A stretch of DNA of 64,000 nt from a delta proteobacterium MLS_D (GCA_002030015.1 LQBH01000013.1:1-64000), one strand, 5' to 3'. Numbered from the stretch's first letter, positions 8,700 to 17,622 are shown. Made by a program: numbers and translations. Notes: generated by a model from the letters alone, not told the origin.

Positions 8700-8886
8700 T
8701 TCCCTCCCCCGTGATTGAGAGGTCAGAACTAATTGTTTCCTTCTCCCCTGAGGGGTTCTAATCCTTTATCTCCCTCTCCCTTGAAGGGAGAGGGTCAGAA
8801 TTAATGGTTTCCCTCCTTCTTGAGGGGAGTGAACAGCAGTTATTTATTTCCCTCCCCCTTGAGGGGGGAGGGTCAGGGTGGGGGTG
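8700..8886. repeat. CCCTCCCCCTTGAGGGGGGAGGG intergenic repeat cluster, copy 2
   Basis: Same unit family, order and orientation as the cluster at 3400-3560, including the spacer GAGAGGTCAGAACTAATTG and the ending AGGGTCAGGGTGGGGGTG. Together the two clusters form a direct repeat around the esterase gene. Confidence 0.75.
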
Positions 8887-9028
8887 AATAATGCCGTGTC
8901 TAGAGCATGTCCGGGCCCCCTCCCCTTAATCCCCTCCCGCCAGGGGAGGGGAAAGAAAAAAAGGAAGAAGGATAGCCCCGCCCGGAGAGGGGAAAGAAAA
9001 AAGGAAGGAGAATAGCCCCATCCGGAGA

Positions 9029-9100
9029 GGGGAAGAGAAAAGGGGAAGAGAAAAGGGGAAGAGAAAAGGGGAAGAGAAAAGGGGAAGAGAAAAGGGGAAG
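9029..9100. repeat. 13-bp perfect tandem array GGGGAAGAGAAAA
   Basis: Five exact copies of GGGGAAGAGAAAA in a row (9029-9093) and the start of a sixth. It is strictly purine on one strand and lies 55 bases past the nrdG stop codon. Confidence 0.92.
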
Positions 9101-9155
9101 AATAGCCTTGTCAGATGAGGGGGGAAGAAAAGGAAGGTGGTCTCGGGGCCGACGT

Positions 9156-9848
9156 TCAGCGAAGGTCGGTGTCCGGAACCCACCGGCGAATTTTTTCCAT
9201 GATGACTTCGAAGGCTTCGTCGTCGTATGTTCCTTCGTTCATGAACGCCGGGTCGAGTGTTTTTGACGGAACGAATTTTTGCAGAATATACCGCTTCGCG
9301 CCCGCGATGGTACGGGCGGTTTCTTCCAGGTCGTCGTGGGAAAGCAGTGACCTGGCGACGGTTGTCCTGAATTCGTAATCCGGCGCTGATGTCATGATAA
9401 GTTCGATACTCCGCCTGATACTTTCGATGTCCACGTTTACGCAGGTGAGCCGACTGTATGCGTCGAGGGGGCCCTTGACGTCCATGGCGATATAGTCGAC
9501 CAGATGTTCGTCAATCAGGTTTTTCAGAACGTCGGGCATGGTCCCGTTAGTGTCGACTTTCACAAGAAGTTCCTTCTCCTTTACCGCTGCGGCGAACCGA
9601 AGCAGCCGGTCCCCGTGAATCGTCGGTTCGCCGCCGGTAATGGTGACGGCCTGCAGTTTTCCCCGGCGCTTTTCGAGAAAGTCCAGCACGTCGTCGGTAG
9701 TCGGGGATGCATCGGAGGGCGGCCCGATGACGAGTTCCGGGTTATGGCAGTAGGGGCATCTGAAGTTACACCCTCTCGTGAAGAGTGTCGCGCAGATAGA
9801 GCCGGGATAGTCGATGAGCGAAAATTTTTGAAGGTAGCCGATTTCCAC
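9156..9848 (-). CDS. nrdG: Anaerobic ribonucleotide reductase activating enzyme (radical SAM)
   Basis: A 230-residue radical SAM protein with the cluster-binding motif CNFRCPYC near residue 30 and GGEPT further on, as in NrdG-type activases. The enzyme uses a [4Fe-4S] cluster and S-adenosylmethionine to make the glycyl radical on NrdD. The start is GTG at 9848, which shares its G with the TAG stop of nrdD, so translation is probably coupled. At 230 residues it is longer than the E. coli NrdG (about 150) and matches the longer form (YjjW/PflA-like length) found in many anaerobes. The neighbour makes the role clear. Confidence 0.9.
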   Translation of the reverse strand: MEIGYLQKFSLIDYPGSICATLFTRGCNFRCPYCHNPELVIGPPSDASPTTDDVLDFLEKRRGKLQAVTITGGEPTIHGDRLLRFAAAVKEKELLVKVDTNGTMPDVLKNLIDEHLVDYIAMDVKGPLDAYSRLTCVNVDIESIRRSIELIMTSAPDYEFRTTVARSLLSHDDLEETARTIAGAKRYILQKFVPSKTLDPAFMNEGTYDDEAFEVIMEKIRRWVPDTDLR

Positions 9849-12019
9849 TAGAGCGCCCCTGTTTTCCGTTGTGCTTCCGTGCGTTCTTCATTCGAATGAA
9901 GTTCGAACGTTTTTCGCAGGGCGAATTCCTCCTGTTTGCCCTTGTTCCACTGCTGAACCGGGCGGAGGTATCCCACGACCCTCGAATAGACCTCGCAGGG
10001 CGCGCCGCAGTGGGGACAGGTATATTGTTCGCCGGGCAGATATCCGTGGGATGAACAGATGCTGAAGGTGGGCGAAAAGGTGAAATAGGGCAGGCGGTAG
10101 TTTTCGCATACTGTTTTTACGAGAGATTTTATTGACTGCGGGTTGTCCACGCGCTCGCCGGCGAAAATGTGGAACACGGTGCCCCCCGTGTAGCGCGTTT
10201 GAATGTCATCCTGCAGGTCCAGGGCCTCGAAGACGTCGTCGGTGAAGTTCACAGGAAGCTGGGTCGAGTTCGTGTAGAAAACATCGCGGTCAAGATCGGA
10301 ACCCGGCGCCCCGGTTGAACGCCGTGTCTCGCCGTTGCCGTCTCCATTTGCGAAAATAATGCCGGGATATTTCTCAAGGTCTACCCGGGCCAGGCTGTAT
10401 GAAGTTCCTTCCGCCGGCGTGGCCTCGAGATTGAAGTTGTTGCCCGTTTCCTTCTGGAAGTCGATAAGGCGGTTCCGCATGAAGTCCAGGATTTTCACGG
10501 TGAATTCCCGGCCCCGCGGTTTGGCGATGTTTTCGCCGATGAAATTCAGGCAGGCTTCGTTCATGCCGACCAGGCCGATGGTGGAAAAATGGTTTTTCCA
10601 GTATTCGCCGAAACGTTCCTTGATGGCGCTGAGGTAGTGCTTCGTGTACGGATAGAGATCTCCCTCGGTAAAGGTTTCAAGGACCTTGCGCTTGGTTTCC
10701 AGGCTGTTTTTCGCCATGACCATGAGACGGTCCAGGCGTTCGATGAATTCGTCTTCCGTCTTCGAAAGATAGCCAATGCGCGGCATGTTGATGGTGATAA
10801 CCCCGATGGACCCCGTCAGGGGATTTGATCCGAACAGGCCGCCGCCTCGCTTTTCCAGTTCCCGGTTGTCGATCCTCAGGCGGCAGCACATGCTGCGGGC
10901 GTCTTCGGGGCTCATGTCGGAATTGACGAAATTGGAGAAATAGGGCACGCCGTACTTGGCGGTCATTTCCCACAGATATTCAAGGTTGGGGTCTTCCCAG
11001 TTGAAATCTTTCGTTATGTTGTAGGTCGGGATGGGAAAGGTGAAGACCCTTCCCCTGGCGTCGCCTTCGGCCATGACTTCCAGGAAAGCGCGGTTGAAAA
11101 GGTCCATTTCCTCCTGAAAATCCCCGTAGGTTTCGTTCATCGGTTGTCCGCCCACGACGACGTTCTGGTCGGCATAAAAAGAGGGCACTTTGACATCGAG
11201 CGTCACGTTGGTGAAAGGAGTCTGGAAGCCCACCCGCGTGGGCACGTTGATATTGAATATAAATTCCTGCAGGGCCTGGCGCACGTCGGTGTATGTCAGC
11301 CTGTCGTATCTGATAAAAGGCGCCAGCAACGTGTCGAAATTTGAAAAGGCCTGCGCGCCGGCGGCCTCTCCCTGAAGGGTGTAAAAGAAGTTGACCACCT
11401 GCCCGAGAACGCTTCGCAGGTGTTTGGCCGGGCGGCTTTCCACCTTGCCGGAGGCGCCCCGGAACCCTTCGAGAAGCAGGTCGTACAGGTCCCAGCCGAC
11501 GCAATACACGGAGAGCAGGCTCAGGTCGTGAATGTGAAAATCGCCGTTGAGCTGGGCCTGCTTTATTTCAGGGGAATAAATTTTATTCAGCCAGTACACC
11601 TTGCTTACTTCGGAGGAGATATAGTTGTTGAGGCCCTGAAGAGAAAAATCCATGTTGCTGTTTTCGTTGATTTTCCAGTCGGTTTTTTTAAGGTACCGGT
11701 CGACCAGGTCGACTTCCATGGTGTTGGTGATTTCTCGAAGCCGTGCGTGCTGGTCCCGGTAAATGATGTATGACTTTGCTGTTTTCCGGTACGACGATGA
11801 CAGCAGGACTTCCTCCACGATGTCCTGGATCTCCTCGACGCTCATAACGGTATCGTCGAATAATTTTTCGGCCAGGTTCAACACCTTGATTGTCAGGCGT
11901 TTGGCGGTTCTTCCGTCGAACTCGCCCGTCGCTTCGCCTGCCTTTGCGATGGCGGCGGTGATCTTTTCGGCGTCGAAGGGCACCTCGCGTCCGTCCCTTT
12001 TCCTGATCATCGTATGCAT
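9848..12019 (-). CDS. nrdD: Anaerobic (class III) ribonucleoside-triphosphate reductase
   Basis: A 723-residue enzyme when started at ATG 12019, which has CCAGGGGGG upstream; the track's longer start at 12190 runs through the promoter. Residues 1-90 form an ATP-cone (KRDGREVPFDAEKI). The C-terminal zinc site CPHCGAPC and the glycyl-radical segment RVVGYLRPVQQWNKGK are both intact. It reduces ribonucleotides to deoxyribonucleotides without oxygen, in the cytoplasm, after activation by NrdG. The gene pair overlaps by one base. The promoter carries two NrdR-like boxes. No class I or II reductase is in the window. Confidence 0.95.
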   Translation of the reverse strand: MHTMIRKRDGREVPFDAEKITAAIAKAGEATGEFDGRTAKRLTIKVLNLAEKLFDDTVMSVEEIQDIVEEVLLSSSYRKTAKSYIIYRDQHARLREITNTMEVDLVDRYLKKTDWKINENSNMDFSLQGLNNYISSEVSKVYWLNKIYSPEIKQAQLNGDFHIHDLSLLSVYCVGWDLYDLLLEGFRGASGKVESRPAKHLRSVLGQVVNFFYTLQGEAAGAQAFSNFDTLLAPFIRYDRLTYTDVRQALQEFIFNINVPTRVGFQTPFTNVTLDVKVPSFYADQNVVVGGQPMNETYGDFQEEMDLFNRAFLEVMAEGDARGRVFTFPIPTYNITKDFNWEDPNLEYLWEMTAKYGVPYFSNFVNSDMSPEDARSMCCRLRIDNRELEKRGGGLFGSNPLTGSIGVITINMPRIGYLSKTEDEFIERLDRLMVMAKNSLETKRKVLETFTEGDLYPYTKHYLSAIKERFGEYWKNHFSTIGLVGMNEACLNFIGENIAKPRGREFTVKILDFMRNRLIDFQKETGNNFNLEATPAEGTSYSLARVDLEKYPGIIFANGDGNGETRRSTGAPGSDLDRDVFYTNSTQLPVNFTDDVFEALDLQDDIQTRYTGGTVFHIFAGERVDNPQSIKSLVKTVCENYRLPYFTFSPTFSICSSHGYLPGEQYTCPHCGAPCEVYSRVVGYLRPVQQWNKGKQEEFALRKTFELHSNEERTEAQRKTGAL

Positions 12020-12046
12020 GTCATTTGCCCCCCTGGATATAATTAA

Positions 12047-12094
12047 ATACAAGATATAGTGGTCAATGCTAATACCGCCACTATATATAGTCAA
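12047..12094 (-). promoter_or_regulatory. nrdDG promoter with paired NrdR-like boxes
   Basis: Read on the minus strand, TTGACT (12094-12089) and TAGCAT (12071-12066) are spaced by 17 bases and form a sigma-70-type promoter. Two NrdR-like boxes overlap it: CTATATATAG (12081-12090), a full match to the CwAtATaTwG core, and CAAGATATAG (12050-12059), one mismatch. Their centres are 31 bp apart, three helical turns, which is the known arrangement for NrdR, the ATP/dATP-sensing repressor of ribonucleotide reductase genes. nrdR itself is not in the window. Confidence 0.8.
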
Positions 12095-12294
12095 GAGAAA
12101 AAACCGGGAAAGATGATTCGGGAATGAAGTTCTGCATAATCGACTGTCGCGGGTTTCCCTGAAATAACTTGACTCGTCTCGCCCCGTCATATTATTTAGG
12201 AGCGAGATTTTACCCCGGTCCAGTCGTTTTCTGAAGAGTGAAGGCGAGAGTACCGGGAGATTCGAACAGACAATACGGCAGGGGGTGCCGACCT

Positions 12295-13608
12295 TTGATT
12301 CCCAGATACTCGCGGCCGGAAATGGTCGCTATATGGAGTCCGGAAAATCGTTACCGAAAATGGCTTGATGTGGAGTTACTTGCCTGCGAGGCGCTGGCCG
12401 AGCAGGGGAAGATACCGCGGGATTCTCTCGAAAATATACGTAAAAATGCCGCCTTCGACGTGGCGCGTATCGAGGAAATAGAGGAGACGGTCAAGCACGA
12501 CGTTATCGCTTTTCTCACCTCGGTCGCCGAAAAGGTGGGCGACGACGCCCGGTTCATACACATGGGGCTCACGTCGTCGGATGTTCTCGATACGTCGCTG
12601 GCGGTGCTTCTGAAGGAAGCGGCGGACTTGATCATCACCGGAGTGGATCGCCTGCTTGCCGTGTTGAAAGCAAGAGCATTCGAGCATAAGCACACGGTCA
12701 TGATCGGGCGGTCGCACGGCGTTCATGCCGAGCCGGTCACCTTCGGCCTGAAAATGGCGCTCTGGTACCAGGAGATGGAACGGAACCGTGAGCGCCTCGT
12801 CAGGGCCCGGGAGATTGTGAGTTACGGGAAGATTTCGGGAGCCGTCGGTACCTTCGTTTACGTGGATCCTCCGGTGGAAGCTTATGTCTGTGAAAAGCTG
12901 GGGTTGCGGCCGGCGCCGGTGTCGACACAGATCGTACAGCGGGACCGTCACGCCGAATATTTTTCAGCCCTGGCCATTTGTGCCTCGTCGATCGAGAAGT
13001 TCGCCCTGGAGATACGGCATCTGCAGCGGACGGAGGTCAGGGAGGCGGAGGAATTTTTTTCGCCCGGCCAGAAGGGGTCGTCGGCGATGCCGCACAAGCG
13101 GAATCCCGTCCTGTCGGAAAATCTGACGGGTCTTGCCAGGCTGGTACGGTCCCACGCCGCGGCCGCCCTGGAAAACATTGCGCTCTGGCATGAACGGGAT
13201 ATCAGCCATTCTTCGGTTGAGCGGGTTATTGCCCCCGATGCCACGATTCTGCTTGATTTCATGCTTCACCGCTTTACGGACATGATGGAGAAGCTCCTCG
13301 TGTATCCTGAGCGCATGGCGAAAAACCTCGCCATGACGAGAGGGCTCGTATTCTCCCAGATGATTCTGCTGAAACTGGTGGAGCGGGGCATGTCGCGTGA
13401 GTCCGCCTATGAAGCCGTTCAGCGGCGGGCGATGCAGTCCTGGCGGGAGGAAAAAGATTTCAGGGAGCTGCTTCGGAGTGACAGCGAGATAAGCGGACTC
13501 ATGTCGAGAAAGGATATTGAGGAAGTATTCAATTACGAGAATTTTCTGCCTCACCTGGACGATGTTTTCCGGCGCGTTTTTGGAGGAGACAATGCAACCG
13601 CGACATAA
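12295..13608 (+). CDS. purB: Adenylosuccinate lyase
   Basis: I start this at TTG 12295 (437 aa) because the family begins with the sequence MIPRYSRPEM and AGGGGGTG lies eight bases upstream; the track's ATG at 12238 adds an unlike N-terminus. The fumarase/aspartase signature GSSAMPHKRNP is present near residue 265. The enzyme removes fumarate from SAICAR and from adenylosuccinate in purine synthesis. It is divergent from nrdD; a weak TTGACT element at 12169 may be its promoter. Its 3' end overlaps the start of the following lipoprotein gene by 17 bases, so the two are probably co-transcribed. Confidence 0.95.
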   Translation: MIPRYSRPEMVAIWSPENRYRKWLDVELLACEALAEQGKIPRDSLENIRKNAAFDVARIEEIEETVKHDVIAFLTSVAEKVGDDARFIHMGLTSSDVLDTSLAVLLKEAADLIITGVDRLLAVLKARAFEHKHTVMIGRSHGVHAEPVTFGLKMALWYQEMERNRERLVRAREIVSYGKISGAVGTFVYVDPPVEAYVCEKLGLRPAPVSTQIVQRDRHAEYFSALAICASSIEKFALEIRHLQRTEVREAEEFFSPGQKGSSAMPHKRNPVLSENLTGLARLVRSHAAAALENIALWHERDISHSSVERVIAPDATILLDFMLHRFTDMMEKLLVYPERMAKNLAMTRGLVFSQMILLKLVERGMSRESAYEAVQRRAMQSWREEKDFRELLRSDSEISGLMSRKDIEEVFNYENFLPHLDDVFRRVFGGDNATAT

Positions 13609-14215
13609 TACTATTGTTATTATCGCAGCGCTTATGTCGGCGGCTTTCTTTGTAGCCGGCTGTGCTGTGGTGAAGGAATACGCTGAGTTGTTCCGTGAAC
13701 GGTCCCTGTCCACGGAGTACATTGATGCTCTCGATGAATGGACGCGGAAGAAAACGATATACAGCGAACTGGAAACGCGGGCGAAAGTGGCGGCCACCTT
13801 CAAGAGCCGCGAATTCATGAAGGTCTGGACGGCGGAATACGAAAGGATTTATCTTGTGGATTCCGATGGTTCCGACGTTCCGGCGCCGGCGGTTGAGGCA
13901 ACGGCTGAGACGACGGAATTTCTCCTGTATGTCTATGCTTCCGACAGGGACGCCATCGACCTGGCACGCAGCGGTTCTGCCTGGAAAGCCGTGCTGATCG
14001 ACGCCGGTGGTGCGAGGTACGATCCCCTTGAGATCAGGGAATTGCAGGATGCCGGTCCTCTGGTGACGGAGTTCTACCCGTACGTGAATCCTTCTTACGG
14101 AAAGATCTACCTGTTGAAATTTGACGGTGAGGCGGCGGGTGCCGCGGAGGAAACGAAACTGCCGGTTACCCTTGTGATAACGAGTGTCATAGCCCGCGCG
14201 GAACTTGTCTGGTAG
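13592..14215 (+). CDS. Predicted lipoprotein of unknown function
   Basis: A 207-residue protein starting at ATG 13592, inside the end of purB, behind GGAGGAGA. The signal peptide ends in lipobox FVAGC, so it is probably attached to a membrane by its cysteine at about residue 23. The rest is a compact mixed alpha/beta region with a basic, charged N-terminal helix (EYAELFRERSL) and no motif I recognise. It has one unusual feature, a short Ala/Pro/Glu linker (APAVEATAETTE) in the middle. The longer ORF-track start at 13517 would remove the signal peptide from the N-terminus. No function is proposed. Confidence 0.7.
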   Translation: MQPRHNTIVIIAALMSAAFFVAGCAVVKEYAELFRERSLSTEYIDALDEWTRKKTIYSELETRAKVAATFKSREFMKVWTAEYERIYLVDSDGSDVPAPAVEATAETTEFLLYVYASDRDAIDLARSGSAWKAVLIDAGGARYDPLEIRELQDAGPLVTEFYPYVNPSYGKIYLLKFDGEAAGAAEETKLPVTLVITSVIARAELVW

Positions 14216-14261
14216 TGCGCGGTCCGCGTATCAGAGTACCGGACATTGCTGAAGGAGTCAT

Positions 14262-15101
14262 ATGATCAGCGACGAGATTGATCAGGCAAAATTACTTGAA
14301 GAACTGGAGCGGCTCGAAGGGGAACTTGTGGGGCGTTACGAGAAAAGGTCCAACGAATCTCCTGCAAAAGGGGTGCTGCTGGCCCGCGTCATTCCGAGCA
14401 TGACAGAAGAGGATTGGAACGAGAGAATCCGTGCCACCGCTTTTGATAATGCCTGGATGGCGTTTCCACTGAACGGAAACAAGATCGAGGCGCTGGCAAG
14501 GTTGAATGAAAAACTTGAGAGACTCGCCCACGCCGGAGACAGGGATTATCTTTCGGGGTTGTACAACAGGAGGTTCTTTCTCAGAGTTCTGAAGCGGGAA
14601 ATGGCCAAGGCCGAAAAATATTGTATGCCCCTCGCCCTGGCCATTGCTGATATAGATGATTTTAAGGAAATAAATGATACCTGTGGACACGGGGCGGGTG
14701 ACAGGATAGTGAAACACGTGGCGGATGTTTTCAGCAACGTGATAAGAGCGGGTGACTACGCGGCCCGCATCGGCGGGGACGAGTTCGCCTTGATCCTGCC
14801 GGGGGCTGGTGTGATGGAATCCGGAACGGTGATGCAACGTTTCCTGGATCGGGCGCGGGACATTGCCCCGCCGGTTGAGGAGAGCTGCCGGGCGATTCGG
14901 TGTAGCCTGTCTCTGGGAGCGGCCGTTTATACCGGATCTCCGCTCATGACGCCGGAGCAGCTCATTGCCTGTGCCGATAAAGAGTTATACGCCGTTAAGC
15001 GGACCGGCAAAAACAACTTCCGCGTGGTTCACGTGGACGATACTCACGGCGTTGAACCGATGGTGCGCCGGGAGGAAAAGCATTTTCTGGCACGAGGATA
15101 A
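14262..15101 (+). CDS. Diguanylate cyclase (GGDEF domain)
   Basis: A 279-residue protein. The N-terminal 90 residues carry no domain I recognise and no membrane segment. The GGDEF domain spans about 95-260: it opens with the DxLSGLYNRR-like start, keeps RIGGDEF as the catalytic loop, and has an RAGD inhibitory (I) site five residues before it, so product feedback is likely. It should make cyclic di-GMP from two GTP. ATG follows GGAGTCAT. It stands between a lipoprotein gene and a MinD-family ATPase on the same strand, with gaps of about 45 bases. Nearby pilus genes are possible targets of the second messenger, but nothing in the sequence shows this. Confidence 0.9.
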   Translation: MISDEIDQAKLLEELERLEGELVGRYEKRSNESPAKGVLLARVIPSMTEEDWNERIRATAFDNAWMAFPLNGNKIEALARLNEKLERLAHAGDRDYLSGLYNRRFFLRVLKREMAKAEKYCMPLALAIADIDDFKEINDTCGHGAGDRIVKHVADVFSNVIRAGDYAARIGGDEFALILPGAGVMESGTVMQRFLDRARDIAPPVEESCRAIRCSLSLGAAVYTGSPLMTPEQLIACADKELYAVKRTGKNNFRVVHVDDTHGVEPMVRREEKHFLARG

Positions 15102-15144
15102 ACGGGACGCTTCGCGGCGTTGCCCGATGTAAAAAAGGCAGTTG

Positions 15145-15960
15145 ATGGTAAAAAACAACGGAACACTCAGTTTGTCCGTTATCAGCGGAAAGGGGGGCGT
15201 CGGCAAGACGAGCCTTGCCCTCAATCTCGCGTTCGGCCTGCACAGCATGAATATGAACACCTTGCTCGTTGATTGCGACCTGGGCCTCGCGAACCTTGAC
15301 GTAATGCTGGGCGTCACGCCGGGGAAAAACATTCATGATGTTCTGAAACGCGGACTTTCTCTGGAAGAGACAGTCTGCAGGCTTGAAAAAGGGGGACTCG
15401 ACCTTATTCCTTCAGCGTCGGGAATGGTCGGCGTGCCGGAGCTGGACGAGGATCGGCGCCTCTTTATCATCGAAAAATTAAATAATTTTCTGTCGGATTA
15501 CAGGTTCCTCATCATGGACTTGGGAGCGGGAATCGGACCAACCGTCCTGTCTTTCGCGCGCATGACTCATCGCCGGGTGGTTGTCGTGACTCCCGAGCCG
15601 ACATCACTGACAGACGCCTACGCGCTCATTAAAGTTTTGTTCATGAAACACGGCGTGGCGGATTTTGACGTGCTGGTCAATATGGCGCGATCGGAAGAGG
15701 AAGCCGTAGCCGGATATGAGCGGATTCGGGCCGCCTGCGAGAAGTTCCTCGATCTGCCGGTGCGTTATCTGGGACACGTACACCGCGACGACACGGTATC
15801 TGAATCAGTGCGCAGGCAGAAAGCCCTTCTCAAGTATGCACCACAAAGCCCCGCGGCGAAAGACATTGCCCGCATTCTGGAACGACTGTCGGAAATGAGA
15901 GCGGACGCCCGAGAGGACATAGCCGGTGTGCCTCCCCTGTCGAACGACGGGACCGGCTGA
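15145..15960 (+). CDS. MinD/FlhG-family P-loop ATPase
   Basis: A 271-residue ATPase with the deviant Walker A motif GKGGVGKTS near the N-terminus, the switch VDCDLGLANLDVMLG and the MDLGAGIG segment, as in MinD/ParA-type proteins and especially the FlhG/YlxH branch (IPSASGMVGVPEL). FlhG controls flagellar number and position with FlhF. No flhF or flagellar gene is in the window, and the N-terminal DQA-type motif that activates FlhF is absent, so another placement or regulatory role is possible. I use the ATG at 15145 rather than the TTG one codon earlier. The GGDEF gene is just upstream. Confidence 0.8.
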   Translation: MVKNNGTLSLSVISGKGGVGKTSLALNLAFGLHSMNMNTLLVDCDLGLANLDVMLGVTPGKNIHDVLKRGLSLEETVCRLEKGGLDLIPSASGMVGVPELDEDRRLFIIEKLNNFLSDYRFLIMDLGAGIGPTVLSFARMTHRRVVVVTPEPTSLTDAYALIKVLFMKHGVADFDVLVNMARSEEEAVAGYERIRAACEKFLDLPVRYLGHVHRDDTVSESVRRQKALLKYAPQSPAAKDIARILERLSEMRADAREDIAGVPPLSNDGTG

Positions 15961-15984
15961 ATTCACGGTTCAACTTTTTCGTTT

Positions 15985-16272
15985 TCACGATTCACTGTTG
16001 AGGACTTCTTTTAATTTACGGGCGCACTTGAACGTTACCACCCGCCGGCCGTCGAGCACCAGTTCCTCGCCGGTCTGGGGATCTCTTCCGCGGCGGGGGC
16101 TTTTATTCCGCACGGACCATTTCCCGAAACCTGAAATCAGTACCGGTTCGCCTCCTGCGAGTTCGCCTTTCACGATGTCGAAAACGCTTTCCACCAGCTC
16201 GGCGCAACGTTCCAGTGAGTAACTCGAGTTGAAGTGAAGATTTTTTACGATTTCGGCTTTGGTAAGAGCCAT
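15985..16272 (-). CDS. ihfA: Integration host factor, alpha-subunit type
   Basis: A 95-residue HU/IHF-family DNA-bending protein, started at ATG 16272 behind AAGGAAGG. It begins MALTKAEIV and ends with RRVVTFKCARKLK, both like IHF alpha, and has GRDPQTGE, the arm that enters the minor groove (HU and IHF share GRNP). IHF bends DNA and helps sigma-54 activators reach the promoter. A second sigma-54-linked link appears here: pilA in this window has a -24/-12 promoter with sites far upstream. IHF beta is not in the window. HU cannot be fully excluded. Confidence 0.8.
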   Translation of the reverse strand: MALTKAEIVKNLHFNSSYSLERCAELVESVFDIVKGELAGGEPVLISGFGKWSVRNKSPRRGRDPQTGEELVLDGRRVVTFKCARKLKEVLNSES

Positions 16273-16362
16273 GACGCCTTCCTTTCTTATGGGCTGTGAT
16301 CGTCTCCGTAAGCCGCCGGTGGAAGCTTCGGGCCGCATGTTTTCGGTTGTTGCTCGAACGTA

Positions 16363-17502
16363 TCAGGCCTGCAGGGACCTGCCTATCGCCAGGATCTCCG
16401 CTTCTTTCGTCCCCTCGTAAAGTTCCAGGATTTTCGCGTCCCGATACATTTTCTGAACCTTGTATTCGTCGATGTATCCGTAGCCACCGTGTATTTCCAC
16501 GGCCGCGTTGGCGCAGAAAACCGCTGTCTGTCCGCCGAAGTATTTCGCCATGGCGCCCAGGGTGTAGTCGGGTGTTTCGCTGTCGGCGGAGGCGGCGGCC
16601 TTGTAAACGAGGTTCCTCAGTGCTTCGATCCTGATCGCCATTTCCGTCATTTTCTGCATCGTGATTTGGAAGCTTCCTATGGGTTGACCGAAAGCTGTCC
16701 GTTCCCTGGCGTATTTTAATACCTCGTCTAAACATCCCTGTGAAAGTCCCAAGGCCTGGCCGGCGACCATGATCCTCGTGATATCGAAAAAGGTCATGAC
16801 CTGGTAGAATCCCCGGGTTTCTGCGCCCAGCAGGTTTTCAGCGGGTACACGGACGTCCTCGAATGAAATATCTGCGGTATCGCTGGCGCGGATACCCATT
16901 TTGCCCCTGATCTTGTTCCGCGTTACCCCCAGGGTGTCGGCGGGAACGATAATCTGGCTGAAGCGGCGGTGGCGCTTTTCGTCGGGATGGGTGATGCACT
17001 GGCAGAGCATGAAGTCACAGACAGTCCCGTTGGTGATAAACATTTTCTGCCCGTTGATGACGTAATCGTCACCGTCCCTGACAGCCCTGGTCCTGTATCC
17101 CGCCACGTCGGTCCCCGCGTTCGGTTCGGTGTAAGCTCCCGCCCAGACCGTTTCCCCGCTGCAGAACGGTGGCAGACAGGTCTTTTTCTGCTCCTCGCTG
17201 CCGAACTTGAAAAGCGATTCCAGTCCGAATCCTGCGGCGTAGATGTTGAGGCCGATACCGATGTCGACCCGCGAAAGCTGTTCGACGATAAGTGTGTTGC
17301 CCAGGATGCCCACGTCCGAACCGCCGTATTCTTCGGGAACCCAGGCTCCCACGAGACCGTTTTCGGCGGCTTTTTTCCTGATGTCCGGCGTGTAGGTCTC
17401 TTCGAGGTCACACTGGTGCGATCGGGGTGCCATCTCGGTCAAGGCGAACTTGTATGCCATGTCCTGGAGCATTCTCATTTCTTCGGATAGGGTAAAGTCC
17501 AT
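16363..17502 (-). CDS. Acyl-CoA dehydrogenase
   Basis: A 379-residue flavoprotein of the usual acyl-CoA dehydrogenase length and layout: N-terminal helical domain, middle beta domain (TEPNAGTD, FITNG) and C-terminal helical domain, with the catalytic-base segment YEGTKEAE at the end, where the glutamate abstracts the alpha proton. It forms a trans-2-enoyl-CoA and passes electrons to an electron-transfer flavoprotein. Chain-length preference cannot be read. ATG at 17502 follows AGGGAGA. A promoter candidate lies at 17623-17652. The 3-hydroxyacyl-CoA dehydrogenase upstream on the same strand fits the same beta-oxidation or butyrate route. Confidence 0.92.
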   Translation of the reverse strand: MDFTLSEEMRMLQDMAYKFALTEMAPRSHQCDLEETYTPDIRKKAAENGLVGAWVPEEYGGSDVGILGNTLIVEQLSRVDIGIGLNIYAAGFGLESLFKFGSEEQKKTCLPPFCSGETVWAGAYTEPNAGTDVAGYRTRAVRDGDDYVINGQKMFITNGTVCDFMLCQCITHPDEKRHRRFSQIIVPADTLGVTRNKIRGKMGIRASDTADISFEDVRVPAENLLGAETRGFYQVMTFFDITRIMVAGQALGLSQGCLDEVLKYARERTAFGQPIGSFQITMQKMTEMAIRIEALRNLVYKAAASADSETPDYTLGAMAKYFGGQTAVFCANAAVEIHGGYGYIDEYKVQKMYRDAKILELYEGTKEAEILAIGRSLQA

Positions 17503-17622
17503 GCGGTTTTCTCCCTGTCGGGCCGGATCCGGTTCGAGGCTTCGTAAGGGCCTCCGCTGCGAAGCCGGCTGTTTCTGTATCGGTTTTCAATGTAGAGCAA
17601 AATGTGCCGGTTACGAATGCAC

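Larger units (their letters stand above)
8620..9155. other. Repeat-filled intergenic region between esterase and nrdG
   Basis: About 540 bases without a supported gene. It holds the second copy of the CCCTCCCCCTTGAGGGG cluster (8700-8886), a CCCCTCCCCTTAATCCCCTCCC unit at about 8918-8945, decayed 41-bp family units, and a perfect 13-bp tandem array (9029-9100). ORF-track calls here read through the repeats. Confidence 0.7.

Noticed and set aside
12295-12297. Longer purB starting at 12238 (ATG)
   Set aside because: The extra residues do not resemble the family, and AGGGGGTG sits before the TTG at 12295.
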